Notes: generated by a model from the letters alone, not told the origin. Shown: positions 54,395 to 63,057, counted from the first letter of the stretch. The stretch: DNA of 64,000 nt from UA16 sp965661575 (GCA_965661575.1 CBFIEJ010000002.1:1-64000), one strand, 5' to 3'. Numbers and translations are program-made.

Positions 54395-54427
54395 CAAAGA
54401 AAGGGATGGAATTCGGATGTTTGCAAA
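54395..54427 (-). promoter_or_regulatory. Bacteroidota-type promoter for topA
   Basis: On the minus strand a -33 TTTG (54424-54427) is followed after 21 bases by TTTCTTTG (54395-54402), one mismatch from TAnnTTTG. The topA ATG begins 24 bases downstream. The spacing and motifs agree with the Bacteroidota housekeeping promoter. Confidence 0.6.
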
Positions 54428-54493
54428 GGACTTCCTGAAATGGGTCCTTGAATGCTACTAAACACGAATGGACAGTAGGAAGTTGAAACGCCA

Positions 54494-56161
54494 ATGAGAA
54501 TCAATCACAAAAAAGGAAGTGCAGAGTCGGATAAAAAGTTCCGAATATTTCTGTTCCCTTTGATCCTGTTGGTGTTTTGGGCTGTCAGTTTTTGGCCAAA
54601 CATTGCATTTGAAACGCCATACGGTCAACACCAATGGAGGCAATGTGACGCCTACTCGATGGCTTTGAATTATTTTCAAGAAGGTGCGGGATTCTTCGAG
54701 CCAAGCATGCATTTTCAGCACGGAAATGGCTTTGGATCAGGCCGAGCAGTGGGGGAATTCACGGGTACTTATTGGTTAAATGCCAAAGCCTGGTCGCTTT
54801 TTGGATTGAAACCTTTTACGTTGCGTTGGACACACATGTTGATCTGGCTTATGGGAGCTCTGGCTCTTTTTGCTTTGGGTCGAAATTGGTTTGGAGGCCT
54901 GAAATCAGCATTTGTCACAGCATGGGTTTCGGCATCACCATTGATCGCTTTTTACGCAGGAAGTTATTTGGTCAATGTCGCCGCACTGGGCTTGGTCTTT
55001 TTGAGTTGGTGGTTTGCATGGCAATTGATGCAGCGCGATCGACAGGGGTCAACCTGGAGGTGGGGTCTGGAATTTCTGCTTTTTCTGTGCTTGGGTTTGA
55101 CCGTCTTATTCAGGCCCACAATGGCCCTAGGATGGATTCCGATTGCGATTTGGGCATGGCAGCGAGGGAACCCATGGCATTGGTTCGTTCGTTTTGCCCT
55201 CCCGCTTTTGATGGGTGTGGGTTGGGTGTTTTGGACCAAATCAGTCAATGATGCAAATGGGAGCATCTATTTCTGCACGACCGTTCGCCCCCTCTGGGAT
55301 TCACAAGAACCCAGTGTTATTTGGCGTGCATTTTGCGAAAACTTACTGCCGGAATGGTACCATAAATATGTGCTTTATGCGTTTGGGCTGTGCATAATTG
55401 TACTTTCTTTCTTTCGAAGACTTCCAGCATCTCCCCGAGCAAAAAACCCGTTGAACAAAACGCTGGATTTGCAATTGCCTGCGCTCATTTGCCTGGTGGC
55501 GTTTGGTTTGGTGGTTTACTTCTTGTTGTGGTTTGAAAATCTTGATGTTCACGATTATTATCTCATCGAGTTCCAATTGATTATTCCGCTCGTTTTGTGG
55601 TGGTGTATCCAACGGCTAGAGCACTTGAGGTTGCGGAGATTAAAATTATACACGGGAATCTGGTCCCTTTTGCTTTTCGCACTTTCCTTTCAATTGTTAG
55701 AAGCTCATTTGCGCACACGAATGAAGTACACCACCCCAACAGGTTGGTGGTCTGAGGTGATTTTAACCCAGCGAGACCGGCAAGTTTGGAGTTGGTTTCA
55801 CTGGGATCAGAACCGGCGATTCGCGGACCTCGCACAGGTGCAGAACGCGATGCGCGCTCAGGGCATTCAACGTGAGGATCGAATCATTTCTGTCCCCGAT
55901 CCCAGTCCCAACATTACCCTTTCATTGTTGGACCAAAAAGGATTCACAAATCTTTATGACGAAAATATGACAGGCGATGATCGCATCGAGTTTTACGTTC
56001 AGAAAGGCGCGTCACACTTGGTCTGCAACAGCAGGGACTGGTATCTGCAGAGAGCTGAAAGTCCATGGTTACAACACCCAATCATCGACTTCGGAGGCAT
56101 GATTGTTTTTGACTTGTTGAATTCTGCAGCACCTTTGCCGGACGATGCAAGACAGCAGTGA
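54494..56161 (+). CDS. Polytopic membrane protein, probable GT-C type glycosyltransferase
   Basis: 555 residues with about eleven hydrophobic segments. After the first helix comes YGQHQWRQCDAYSMALNYFQ, which resembles the catalytic first-loop region of PMT/ArnT-like transferases that use polyprenyl-phosphate sugars, and a soluble periplasmic C-terminal domain (about 430-555) follows. It may glycosylate a lipid, polysaccharide or protein at the periplasmic face. The exact acceptor and donor are unknown, and the match is from topology and one motif, so the call is moderate. It overlaps the following small gene by 17 bases. Confidence 0.7.
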   Translation: MRINHKKGSAESDKKFRIFLFPLILLVFWAVSFWPNIAFETPYGQHQWRQCDAYSMALNYFQEGAGFFEPSMHFQHGNGFGSGRAVGEFTGTYWLNAKAWSLFGLKPFTLRWTHMLIWLMGALALFALGRNWFGGLKSAFVTAWVSASPLIAFYAGSYLVNVAALGLVFLSWWFAWQLMQRDRQGSTWRWGLEFLLFLCLGLTVLFRPTMALGWIPIAIWAWQRGNPWHWFVRFALPLLMGVGWVFWTKSVNDANGSIYFCTTVRPLWDSQEPSVIWRAFCENLLPEWYHKYVLYAFGLCIIVLSFFRRLPASPRAKNPLNKTLDLQLPALICLVAFGLVVYFLLWFENLDVHDYYLIEFQLIIPLVLWWCIQRLEHLRLRRLKLYTGIWSLLLFALSFQLLEAHLRTRMKYTTPTGWWSEVILTQRDRQVWSWFHWDQNRRFADLAQVQNAMRAQGIQREDRIISVPDPSPNITLSLLDQKGFTNLYDENMTGDDRIEFYVQKGASHLVCNSRDWYLQRAESPWLQHPIIDFGGMIVFDLLNSAAPLPDDARQQ

Positions 56162-56279
56162 TCAAAAACCGAAAATGACCTGGTTGAAACGCTTGGGTTG
56201 GGCGGGTTTCCTATTCTTTCTAATCAAGGGATTGATTTGGCTCGCTGTGATCTACTTTGGCATCGAACTGTTCGGATGA
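56145..56279 (+). CDS. Small single-pass membrane protein (44 residues)
   Basis: ATG at 56145, stop TGA at 56277-56279. The start is MQDSSDQKPKMTWLKRLGW, followed by one hydrophobic helix (about 17-41, GFLFFLIKGLIWLAVIYFG). The start lies inside the end of the glycosyltransferase gene in another frame, so translation may be coupled. A positive KR pair before the helix predicts the N-terminus in the cytoplasm. The Lys in the middle of the helix (FLIKGLIW) is notable. I believe similar short proteins occur near miaB in other Bacteroidota, but no function is known. Confidence 0.65.
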   Translation: MQDSSDQKPKMTWLKRLGWAGFLFFLIKGLIWLAVIYFGIELFG

Positions 56280-56305
56280 ATTGACTTGATTTGTTCCGCC
56301 TAAGT

Positions 56306-56320
56306 CTGACATTCTGTCAG
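56306..56320. promoter_or_regulatory. Perfect inverted repeat overlapping the miaB promoter
   Basis: CTGACA-TTC-TGTCAG, with 6-base arms and a 3-base centre, lies in the -33 region of the miaB promoter (16 bases before the -7 element). Symmetry and position suggest an operator for a dimeric regulator; the regulator is unknown. Confidence 0.5.
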
Positions 56321-56335
56321 CTACTTTTTTCGACG

Positions 56336-56343
56336 TAAATTTG
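56336..56343 (+). promoter_or_regulatory. Bacteroidota-type -7 promoter element for miaB
   Basis: TAAATTTG, a perfect TAnnTTTG, is followed by CACTGCA and then the ATG at 56351. Transcription would start only a few bases before the ATG, so the miaB message would be nearly leaderless. Confidence 0.7.
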
Positions 56344-56350
56344 CACTGCA

Positions 56351-57820
56351 ATGGGCACAATGAAGAAGTCGAACATGGATTCAGAGGATCAGAAAGAATT
56401 GTTAGGAGAGGCATTCCAAGGAACCCCTACGGTCGTTCCAGGACAACCCACTCACACCAAAAAGCTCTATTTGGAAAGCTACGGTTGTCAAATGAATTTC
56501 AGTGATTCTGAAATCGTGGCGAGCATCCTCAGTGAAGCTGGATTTGCGACGACACGAGAGGAGGAGGATGCCGATTTGATTTTGCTGAACACCTGTGCGA
56601 TTCGAGAAAATGCTGAGCAACGTGTGCGTGCCCGACTGCGCCAGTTTAAGCAGGCAAAAGGATCAAGGCCACATCTTGTTGTTGGCGTTTTGGGATGTAT
56701 GGCGGAGCGTTTGAAGGAGACATTGTTAGAGCAAGAAAAACTTGTGGATTTGGTGGTTGGTCCTGACGCGTATCGGGATATTCCGAATTTGGTGGAGCAA
56801 GTTCATGGCGGGCAAAAAGCCGTTAACGTCCTGCTCAGCAGAGAAGAAACGTATGCTGAAATAAGTCCAGTGCGTTTGGATGCTAATGGGGTAACTGCTT
56901 TTATTAGCATCATGCGTGGATGTGATAACATGTGCAGTTTCTGCGTGGTCCCATTCACACGGGGCCGCGAGCGCAGTCGAGATCCTGAAAGCATTGTGCG
57001 TGAGGCACACGAATTGTTTGATGCTGGTTACCGCGAAGTGACTCTGTTGGGGCAGAATGTGGACAGTTACAAGTGGAACATCGACAACAAGGGAGTTGTG
57101 AAAGACGAATCGGAGCCGGTGGTTCGCTTTGCTGAATTGATCGACCGTGTTGCACACGTCAATCCCGACCTCAGGGTACGCTTTTCGACCAGTCACCCGA
57201 AGGACATGACGGATGATGTGCTCGAAATCATGGCCAAGCATGAAAACGTTTGCAAGTACATTCACCTTCCTGTTCAGTCAGGAAACAGCGATGTTCTGAA
57301 ACGAATGAACCGCGGGTACACGCGCGAGTGGTACTTGGATCGAATGGCGGCCATTCACCGGATCATGCCTGATTGCGCAACATCTACGGATATCATTTCA
57401 GGATTTTGCGGGGAGACAGAAGAAGAGCACAAGGATACTCTTTCGCTCATGGAGATGATGAGTTATGACATGGCTTATATGTTCTCCTACAGTGAACGGC
57501 CGAGAACATTGGCGCAGAGAAAATACGAAAACGATGTTCCGCCAGAAGTAAAAAGCCGCCGTTTACAAGAAATCATGGCGGTCCAAAAGGTGCATGCAGC
57601 GAATCGAACCAAGAGCTACGTCGGTCGAACGTATCGGGTTTTGATCGAAGGTACTTCAAAGAAAAAAGAAGATCAGTTTTTTGGACGAACGACCTACAAT
57701 ACGGTGGTGGTGTTTCCGAAGGGAAATGCGCAGCCAGGGACTTATGTGAATGTACACGTCCGCGACTGTACGCCGGTGACGCTCATTGGTGAGATGACTG
57801 ATAACGAGCCATCCGCATGA
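56351..57820 (+). CDS. miaB: tRNA-2-methylthio-N6-dimethylallyladenosine synthase MiaB
   Basis: 489-residue radical-SAM methylthiotransferase acting on A37 of tRNA. The N-terminal UPF0004 domain has its three cluster Cys residues in YGCQMNFSDSE, NTCAIRENAE and LGCMAERLK. The radical-SAM cluster CDNMCSFC (CxxxCxxC) is followed by GRERSRDPESI, and a TRAM RNA-binding domain ends the protein. The N-terminal ~35 residues are a poorly conserved lead; a start nine bases later (MKKSNMD) is possible. It is the first gene of a run through lptE and secG. Confidence 0.96.
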   Translation: MGTMKKSNMDSEDQKELLGEAFQGTPTVVPGQPTHTKKLYLESYGCQMNFSDSEIVASILSEAGFATTREEEDADLILLNTCAIRENAEQRVRARLRQFKQAKGSRPHLVVGVLGCMAERLKETLLEQEKLVDLVVGPDAYRDIPNLVEQVHGGQKAVNVLLSREETYAEISPVRLDANGVTAFISIMRGCDNMCSFCVVPFTRGRERSRDPESIVREAHELFDAGYREVTLLGQNVDSYKWNIDNKGVVKDESEPVVRFAELIDRVAHVNPDLRVRFSTSHPKDMTDDVLEIMAKHENVCKYIHLPVQSGNSDVLKRMNRGYTREWYLDRMAAIHRIMPDCATSTDIISGFCGETEEEHKDTLSLMEMMSYDMAYMFSYSERPRTLAQRKYENDVPPEVKSRRLQEIMAVQKVHAANRTKSYVGRTYRVLIEGTSKKKEDQFFGRTTYNTVVVFPKGNAQPGTYVNVHVRDCTPVTLIGEMTDNEPSA

Positions 57821-57830
57821 ATTCAAGCCC

Positions 57831-59120
57831 ATGGATGCAAAAGCGATAAAGAGACGATTTGGAGTGATTGGCGTGAGCCCAGCGCTTGACCGTGCGGTGA
57901 CTGTGGCGTCTCAGGTGGCACCGACTGATTTGTCCGTGCTGGTGTTGGGCGAAAGTGGAGTAGGTAAGGAAATCATGCCACGCGTGGTTCATCAGTTTTC
58001 AAAACGAAAGCACGGGTCTTTCATCGCCGTAAACTGCGGAGCAATACCAGAAGGAACGATTGATTCGGAACTGTTTGGGCATGAGAAGGGTGCTTTCACG
58101 GGAGCCACGGAATCTCGCAAGGGCTACTTTGAAGAAGCAAACGGCGGAACCATTTTTTTGGATGAAGTTGCGGAGCTTCCAATGACCACTCAAGTTCGAT
58201 TATTGCGTGTGTTAGAGACCGGTGAATTCATTCGTGTCGGTTCTTCGCGCGTGCAGAAAATTGACGTCCGCGTGGTTGCCGCCACCAATGTGGATTTTGA
58301 TGTCGCCATTAGCAAAGGACAGTTTCGAGAGGATTTGTATTATCGCCTCAGTCAAGTTCCGATTGAGGTTCCAAGTCTTCGAGATCGCCCTCAGGATATC
58401 CACCTGTTATTTCGAAAGTTCACTACAGATTTTTCGGAAAAGTATCACATGCCGCCATTGTCTTTGAGCCTCGACGCGGTGGAGGTTTTGGAAAATTATC
58501 CTTGGCCTGGAAACATCCGTCAATTGAAGAATACGACGGAACAGATGTCTATCCTTGAGCAAAACCGTTCCATTGATGCAGATAAACTCTTGGGCTACCT
58601 GCCGGAGTCTCATCGCAGTCGTTTGCCTGTTCAAAATCCTGAAGAAGATTCTTCAGCACTCAATGAACGAGAAATCTTGTACAAGGTGCTGTTCGACATG
58701 AGGCAGGAGATGCAGGATCTCAAGAAACTGGTTTTAGACGTGATGAAAGAGGGACAAGTTTCAGAAGCGCAAGCAGAGCTTGTGAGTCGTCTATTTAGTG
58801 CGCCAGAATCTCCGCAAAAAAGGCTGCCTTCCGGACGAGATGAACATGAAGAATTAACAGCTGCATCGAGTGGAACGGAATGGGATGCCAATCCTTGGGA
58901 TTCAGATAACCCCATGTCGGGAGGTTCATTGGATGCGGCAGCCCTGAGGACGCAGGAAGTGGAGGAAGTGGAAGAAGTTCTGTCGTTGCAAGATTCTGAA
59001 AAAGAGCTCATCCGAAAAGCACTCTCCAAGCATCGCAACAAAAGAAAATATGCCGCTCTCGAATTGGGTATCTCGGAGCGGACGCTTTACCGTAAAATCA
59101 AGGAATACGGACTCAAATGA
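57831..59120 (+). CDS. Sigma-54-dependent AAA+ transcriptional activator without receiver domain
   Basis: 429 residues. The AAA+ domain begins almost at once (GVIGVSPALDRA). It has Walker A GESGVGKE, the sigma-54 contact loop GAFTGA (residues about 88-93), Walker B GGTIFLDEVAEL and an arginine-finger region FREDLYYRLSQV. A variable acidic linker with a helical stretch follows (about 275-385). A Fis-type helix-turn-helix ends the protein (NKRKYAALELGISERTLYRKIKEYGLK, shown in part). With no response-regulator or ligand domain it should be active by default or controlled by a partner. It starts 10 bases after miaB and overlaps lptE by four bases. Confidence 0.9.
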   Translation: MDAKAIKRRFGVIGVSPALDRAVTVASQVAPTDLSVLVLGESGVGKEIMPRVVHQFSKRKHGSFIAVNCGAIPEGTIDSELFGHEKGAFTGATESRKGYFEEANGGTIFLDEVAELPMTTQVRLLRVLETGEFIRVGSSRVQKIDVRVVAATNVDFDVAISKGQFREDLYYRLSQVPIEVPSLRDRPQDIHLLFRKFTTDFSEKYHMPPLSLSLDAVEVLENYPWPGNIRQLKNTTEQMSILEQNRSIDADKLLGYLPESHRSRLPVQNPEEDSSALNEREILYKVLFDMRQEMQDLKKLVLDVMKEGQVSEAQAELVSRLFSAPESPQKRLPSGRDEHEELTAASSGTEWDANPWDSDNPMSGGSLDAAALRTQEVEEVEEVLSLQDSEKELIRKALSKHRNKRKYAALELGISERTLYRKIKEYGLK

Positions 59121-59617
59121 AGGTGCTTCGAATTGGAATCCTGTTTGTGTTCCCCATGATATTTTTGGGCTGTGGTGTTTATTCACCTTACGGAGCACAG
59201 ACTTCGGGGGCCAAGACTTATTCAGTCTCTGCTTTTGAGTTGGTTACGCCACTGGCCTCCGCGTCAAGTGCTCTCGCTCTAACAGAGGAATTGAGGGATC
59301 GCATTCAACGGCAATCGACCTTGCGCCTCGTTAACGCAGAAGGGGAACTTCAGTTTGCGGCGGACATTACCGTTTGGGACGTAAAGCCGGTCAATGTTCA
59401 GGGCGATGAGACAGCAGCGTCCAATCGGCTGACCATCGGTTTGCGACTCAGTTATGAAAATACCATCGTTCCTGACTTGAGCTTTGAGCGAACTTTTACT
59501 CGTTTTGCAGATTACACCAGTGATCAAGATTTGTTGCAGATTGAAGATGAATTGGTGGTTGAGATTGGCGAGCAATTGTCTCAGGATGTTTTCAATGCTA
59601 CATTGGGCAATTGGTGA
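59117..59617 (+). CDS. lptE: LPS assembly lipoprotein LptE
   Basis: 166 residues with a lipoprotein signal peptide (PMIFLGC, lipid Cys near residue 19). The mature part has the LptE outline: a short beta-rich start, TEELRDRIQRQSTLRLVNAEGELQFAADI, a strand-rich centre, and a C-terminal helix with DELVVEIGEQLSQDVFNATLGNW. LptE plugs the LptD barrel that inserts LPS in the outer membrane. Sequence conservation is low, so the call leans on this pattern and on position after the sigma-54 activator, as seen in other Bacteroidota. Confidence 0.85.
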   Translation: MKVLRIGILFVFPMIFLGCGVYSPYGAQTSGAKTYSVSAFELVTPLASASSALALTEELRDRIQRQSTLRLVNAEGELQFAADITVWDVKPVNVQGDETAASNRLTIGLRLSYENTIVPDLSFERTFTRFADYTSDQDLLQIEDELVVEIGEQLSQDVFNATLGNW

Positions 59618-59638
59618 GACGATTAATTGAAAGTTAAA

Positions 59639-60550
59639 ATGCAGATCCAGCGACTTCAGCACCTGATAGAGCACCCTAATGAAGTGGTAGCGGAGGACCG
59701 CGAGGGGTTAGAGCGTTGGTCGCGAGAATACCCTTACGCGGGCGTTTTTGCGATGTTACTTGCTCGATGCAGTGCGGTTGAGGGGCACATGAATGAAGAA
59801 AAAGATTTGTTGCGTGCTGCATCGACCATGTCATTCCGTCAACCTCTTTTCGACCTGATTGTTCAGGCAAAGCTGGTCGAGGAAGCTCGAGCAGTGGATA
59901 GCGCAATTTCGGATGCGCCGGAGCCTGTCACGGCATTCGCCGAAGATGATGAGGGAGCTGCCAAAGAAGCGGAGGATTCGTCGGCATCGGGGCTAAATCC
60001 CAACGAACCTGTTCAGCGAGAGGCTCTAATTTCGGCAATTGAACGGACCATTGAGGCGGATGTAAGTCGATGGGAAGAAGGGGAAGAAAGACCACTCGTT
60101 TCCGAGGCGAAGCCTGCTGATCTTGCGCTGATTCAGCATGCGGTTTGCTCTCCCTTCTCTGATTGGTTAGTGCAGCGAGCTTCGGAGGTGGGATTTGGGG
60201 AGGTTGCGTCTTCGATTCAAGTAGAACCGAACACAGTGTCGACTTCTGCAAGTGAGTCCAAAGAAAACAACATGGCCCTGATCGATCAATTTATCGCAGC
60301 GAAGCCTCGGATTGGTCGCATACGGGATGCTCAAGAAACTAGCTCTTGGTCGGCAGATAGTATCCTTGAGGATCCTTCCTTGGTCACAGAAACGATGGCT
60401 CGTGTTTACGCGAAACAAGGACTTTTTGACAAGGCGAGAAAAGCTTACCGTCTCTTGGCGTTGAAATATCCAGCAAAAAGCACTTATTTTGCACTCCAAT
60501 TGAAAAAACTGGATGACGCCCGACCAACTTTGGGTTCATCGAACGAATAA
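59639..60550 (+). CDS. Hypothetical acidic protein with TPR-like C-terminus
   Basis: The ATG at 59639 (MQIQRLQHLIEHPNEV) is preferred over an in-frame TTG, giving 303 residues. There is no signal peptide or membrane segment. The N-terminal ~90 residues are helical with TPR character (YPYAGVFAMLLARCSAVEG). The middle is acidic and low in complexity (about 90-220). The end has LVTETMARVYAKQGLFDKARKAYRLLALKYPAKSTYFALQLKKL, a single clear TPR-type hairpin conserved in Bacteroidota proteins at this location. It lies between lptE and secG (21 and 9 base gaps). Function is unknown; a scaffold or envelope-assembly partner is a guess from context. Confidence 0.75.
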   Translation: MQIQRLQHLIEHPNEVVAEDREGLERWSREYPYAGVFAMLLARCSAVEGHMNEEKDLLRAASTMSFRQPLFDLIVQAKLVEEARAVDSAISDAPEPVTAFAEDDEGAAKEAEDSSASGLNPNEPVQREALISAIERTIEADVSRWEEGEERPLVSEAKPADLALIQHAVCSPFSDWLVQRASEVGFGEVASSIQVEPNTVSTSASESKENNMALIDQFIAAKPRIGRIRDAQETSSWSADSILEDPSLVTETMARVYAKQGLFDKARKAYRLLALKYPAKSTYFALQLKKLDDARPTLGSSNE

Positions 60551-60559
60551 AACGGAATT

Positions 60560-60859
60560 ATGGGATACTTTTTAATGGCGGTTATCTTGTTGGTATGCAT
60601 CCTCCTCGGTGGAGTCATTTTGATCCAAAATCCAAAAGGAGGAGGATTGGCCACAGGCTTCCAGGGCGCAAGTCAACTTGGTGGCGTGCAGAAAACAACA
60701 GATTTCCTAGTCAAAGCGACATGGGTTTTGACCGGAGCACTTTTTGTTTTGTGCATTGTTGCCGGAATCTTTTTCGGTAATATGAACGAAGACGTAGGCA
60801 TTGATGAGAGCATTTTGCCGACCACTGCATTGCCGATGGAGGCTCCTGCTGCTGAGTGA
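60560..60859 (+). CDS. secG: Protein translocase subunit SecG
   Basis: 99 residues with two membrane helices (about 2-22 and 50-72) joined by a loop with the conserved LIQNPKGGGLATGFQG segment and TDFLVKATWVLTG. It is the small accessory subunit of the SecYEG channel. The C-terminal tail is acidic. It lies nine bases after the TPR-like gene and is followed by a terminator. Confidence 0.93.
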   Translation: MGYFLMAVILLVCILLGGVILIQNPKGGGLATGFQGASQLGGVQKTTDFLVKATWVLTGALFVLCIVAGIFFGNMNEDVGIDESILPTTALPMEAPAAE

Positions 60860-60886
60860 CTTAACTCCAGTGTAAAGAGATTTGAG

Positions 60887-60925
60887 GAGGCGTGTCACCC
60901 TGTCAGGGCGACGCGCCTTTTTTTT
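60887..60925 (+). terminator. Rho-independent terminator after secG
   Basis: A GC-rich stem (AGGCG pairing with CGCCT, one G-U pair, then GTC with GAC, one mismatch, and CCC with GGG) closes on TGTCA and runs into eight T residues. It separates secG from groES. Confidence 0.87.
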
Positions 60926-61056
60926 GTCTCTTGTTCAAACCCTGACAACATTGCACGCTTCAGTCAAAAAAACATGACATGGCGGCAGTGAATGAAGCGA
61001 TCCATTGGATTGGCACGAAAATCGATTCCGAAGGTCAAACAATAAAATCAAAACGC

Positions 61057-61332
61057 ATGTCAATGAACATCAAACCCCTCGCCGACCGGGTGCTTGTCGA
61101 GCCAGCACCTGCAGAAGAGAAAACAGCTAGCGGAATCATCATTCCGGACACGGCCAAAGAAAAGCCGCAGCGTGGAACTGTTGTAGCGGTTGGTCCAGGT
61201 AAGCCTGAAGAACCGACAACGGTGAAAGTTGGAGACACTGTGTTGTATGGCAAGTATTCGGGGACTGAATTGCAGGTTGAAGGCAGTGATTACATGATTA
61301 TGCGAGAGAGTGATATCCTCGCAATCGTCTGA
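61057..61332 (+). CDS. groES: Co-chaperonin GroES
   Basis: 91 residues from the ATG at 61057 (MSMNIKPLADRVLVEP). The ATG at 61063 is equally plausible, and an ATG at 60979 would add non-conserved sequence. The mobile loop EEKTASGIIIPDTAKEKPQ, GTVVAVGPGK and the end YMIMRESDILAIV are standard. It caps the GroEL ring. No CIRCE inverted repeat is present upstream, so control is not of the HrcA type. groEL follows after 36 bases. Confidence 0.97.
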   Translation: MSMNIKPLADRVLVEPAPAEEKTASGIIIPDTAKEKPQRGTVVAVGPGKPEEPTTVKVGDTVLYGKYSGTELQVEGSDYMIMRESDILAIV

Positions 61333-61368
61333 ATTTAGCATTGAACGAAAACAAGAAAAACATTTGAA

Positions 61369-63003
61369 ATGGCAAAAGACATTCAATTCAATACAGATGC
61401 GCGAAACGGCCTGAAGGCCGGCGTTGATAAGCTCGCGGACGCAGTCAAAGTGACGCTTGGTCCCAAGGGCCGCAATGTGGTCATCGAGAAGAAGTTTGGT
61501 GCTCCAGCAGTGACCAAGGACGGTGTTTCGGTGGCTCGGGAAATTGAACTCAAGGACTCCTTGGAAAACATGGGCGCGCAAATGGTCAAGGAGGTTGCGT
61601 CAAAGACAGCAGATGTGGCTGGTGATGGAACCACGACGGCAACGGTTCTCGCACAGGCGCTCATTGGAGAGGGCTTGCGCAACGTCGCAGCCGGTGCGAA
61701 TCCGATGGATTTGAAGCGAGGTATGGACAAAGCAACTTCGGCGATCGTAACAGAATTGCAGAAGATTTCGAGAGAGGTCGGAAGCGACATCTCAAAAATC
61801 GAGCAAGTCGCAACAATTTCAGCAAACAACGATGAAGCAGTTGGTGGCCTGATCGCCGAGGCTATGAAAGTTGTGGGCAATGAAGGCGTCATTACGGTGG
61901 AAGAGGCCAAAGGCACCGATACCGAAGTCAAGACTGTTGAAGGCATGCAGTTTGACCGAGGCTACCTCTCCCCATATTTCGTGACCAATAGCGAGAAAAT
62001 GGAGGCTGAATTGGAGAATCCATTCATTCTCATCTACGATAAGAAAATTTCAACCATGAAGGATCTGCTCCCAAGTTTGGAGCAAACAGCGCAAAGCGGT
62101 CGTCCGTTGTTGATCATTGCTGAAGATTTGGACGGGGAAGCATTGGCCACATTGGTGGTCAACAAAATCCGTGGTTCGTTGAAGGTCGCTGCGGTCAAGG
62201 CCCCAGGTTTTGGAGACCGACGCAAGGCTATGTTGCAAGACATCGCGATTTTGACCGGAGGCCAGGTGATTTCAGAAGAAACGGGACTCAAGCTCGAAAA
62301 TGTAACATTGGCTGATCTCGGAAGTGCAGAGAAAGTGACCATTGACAAAGACAATACGACTGTTGTCAATGGTGCAGGAGAGAAGGATTCAATCGAATCA
62401 CGGATCGGACAAATCAAGGCTCAGGTGGAAACCACCACTTCGGATTACGACAAAGAGAAGTTGCAAGAAAGACTTGCGAAGCTCGCAGGCGGTGTTGCTG
62501 TCTTGTATGTCGGTGCTGCTACGGAGGTGGAAATGAAGGAAAAGAAAGACCGAGTGGATGATGCTTTGCATGCAACACGCGCTGCGGTTGAAGAGGGAAT
62601 TGTTCCGGGTGGAGGTACCGCTTACATCCGAGCGGCTGAAACAGTTGCTGCAATGGAGGGCATCAATGCAGACGAGACAACAGGAATGAAGATTGTACTC
62701 CGTGCCATTGAAGAGCCATTGCGTCAAATTGTAAGCAATGCAGGAGGTGAAGGTGCAGTCGTTGTCAATTCAGTGCGAGAGGGTGAAGGCGACTTTGGCT
62801 ACAACGCACGGACAGAGGTCTTCGAGAATCTATTCGAAGCAGGCGTCATTGATCCGACCAAGGTGACGCGAGTTGCTCTTGAAAACGCAGTTTCCATTTC
62901 GGGAATGGTATTGATCACGGAATGTGTGGTGTCTGACGAAGAAGAAATGATGCCAGCAGCTCCGCCCGCGGGCATGGGAGGAGGCATGGGAGGCATGATG
63001 TAA
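61369..63003 (+). CDS. groEL: Chaperonin GroEL
   Basis: 544 residues, the normal length. The start AKDIQFNTDARNGLKAGVD, the ATP-binding segment DGTTTATVLAQ with the conserved Asp near residue 86, VEEGIVPGGGTAYIRA, and the terminal Gly/Met-rich GGMGGGMGGMM tail are all present. It forms the double ring that folds cytosolic proteins together with GroES. A terminator follows. Confidence 0.98.
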   Translation: MAKDIQFNTDARNGLKAGVDKLADAVKVTLGPKGRNVVIEKKFGAPAVTKDGVSVAREIELKDSLENMGAQMVKEVASKTADVAGDGTTTATVLAQALIGEGLRNVAAGANPMDLKRGMDKATSAIVTELQKISREVGSDISKIEQVATISANNDEAVGGLIAEAMKVVGNEGVITVEEAKGTDTEVKTVEGMQFDRGYLSPYFVTNSEKMEAELENPFILIYDKKISTMKDLLPSLEQTAQSGRPLLIIAEDLDGEALATLVVNKIRGSLKVAAVKAPGFGDRRKAMLQDIAILTGGQVISEETGLKLENVTLADLGSAEKVTIDKDNTTVVNGAGEKDSIESRIGQIKAQVETTTSDYDKEKLQERLAKLAGGVAVLYVGAATEVEMKEKKDRVDDALHATRAAVEEGIVPGGGTAYIRAAETVAAMEGINADETTGMKIVLRAIEEPLRQIVSNAGGEGAVVVNSVREGEGDFGYNARTEVFENLFEAGVIDPTKVTRVALENAVSISGMVLITECVVSDEEEMMPAAPPAGMGGGMGGMM

Positions 63004-63024
63004 GTCGGCCCTCCTTCAAAATAG

Positions 63025-63057
63025 AAAAGCCGCCCTTCACCAAGGGTGGCTTTTTTT
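63025..63057 (+). terminator. Rho-independent terminator after groEL
   Basis: AAAGCC-G-CCCTT pairs with AAGGG-T-GGCTTT (one G-U pair) around a CACC loop and is followed by a T run at 63051-63057. Confidence 0.9.

Noticed and set aside
60926..61056. Possible CIRCE (HrcA) element ahead of groES
   Set aside because: No TTAGCACTC-N9-GAGTGCTAA repeat is present; only an unpaired CTGACA-like half-site is seen.
61383..61946. 187-codon minus-strand frame antisense to groEL
   Set aside because: A typical shadow frame of a highly expressed gene; Ser/Thr/Ala-rich with no domain.
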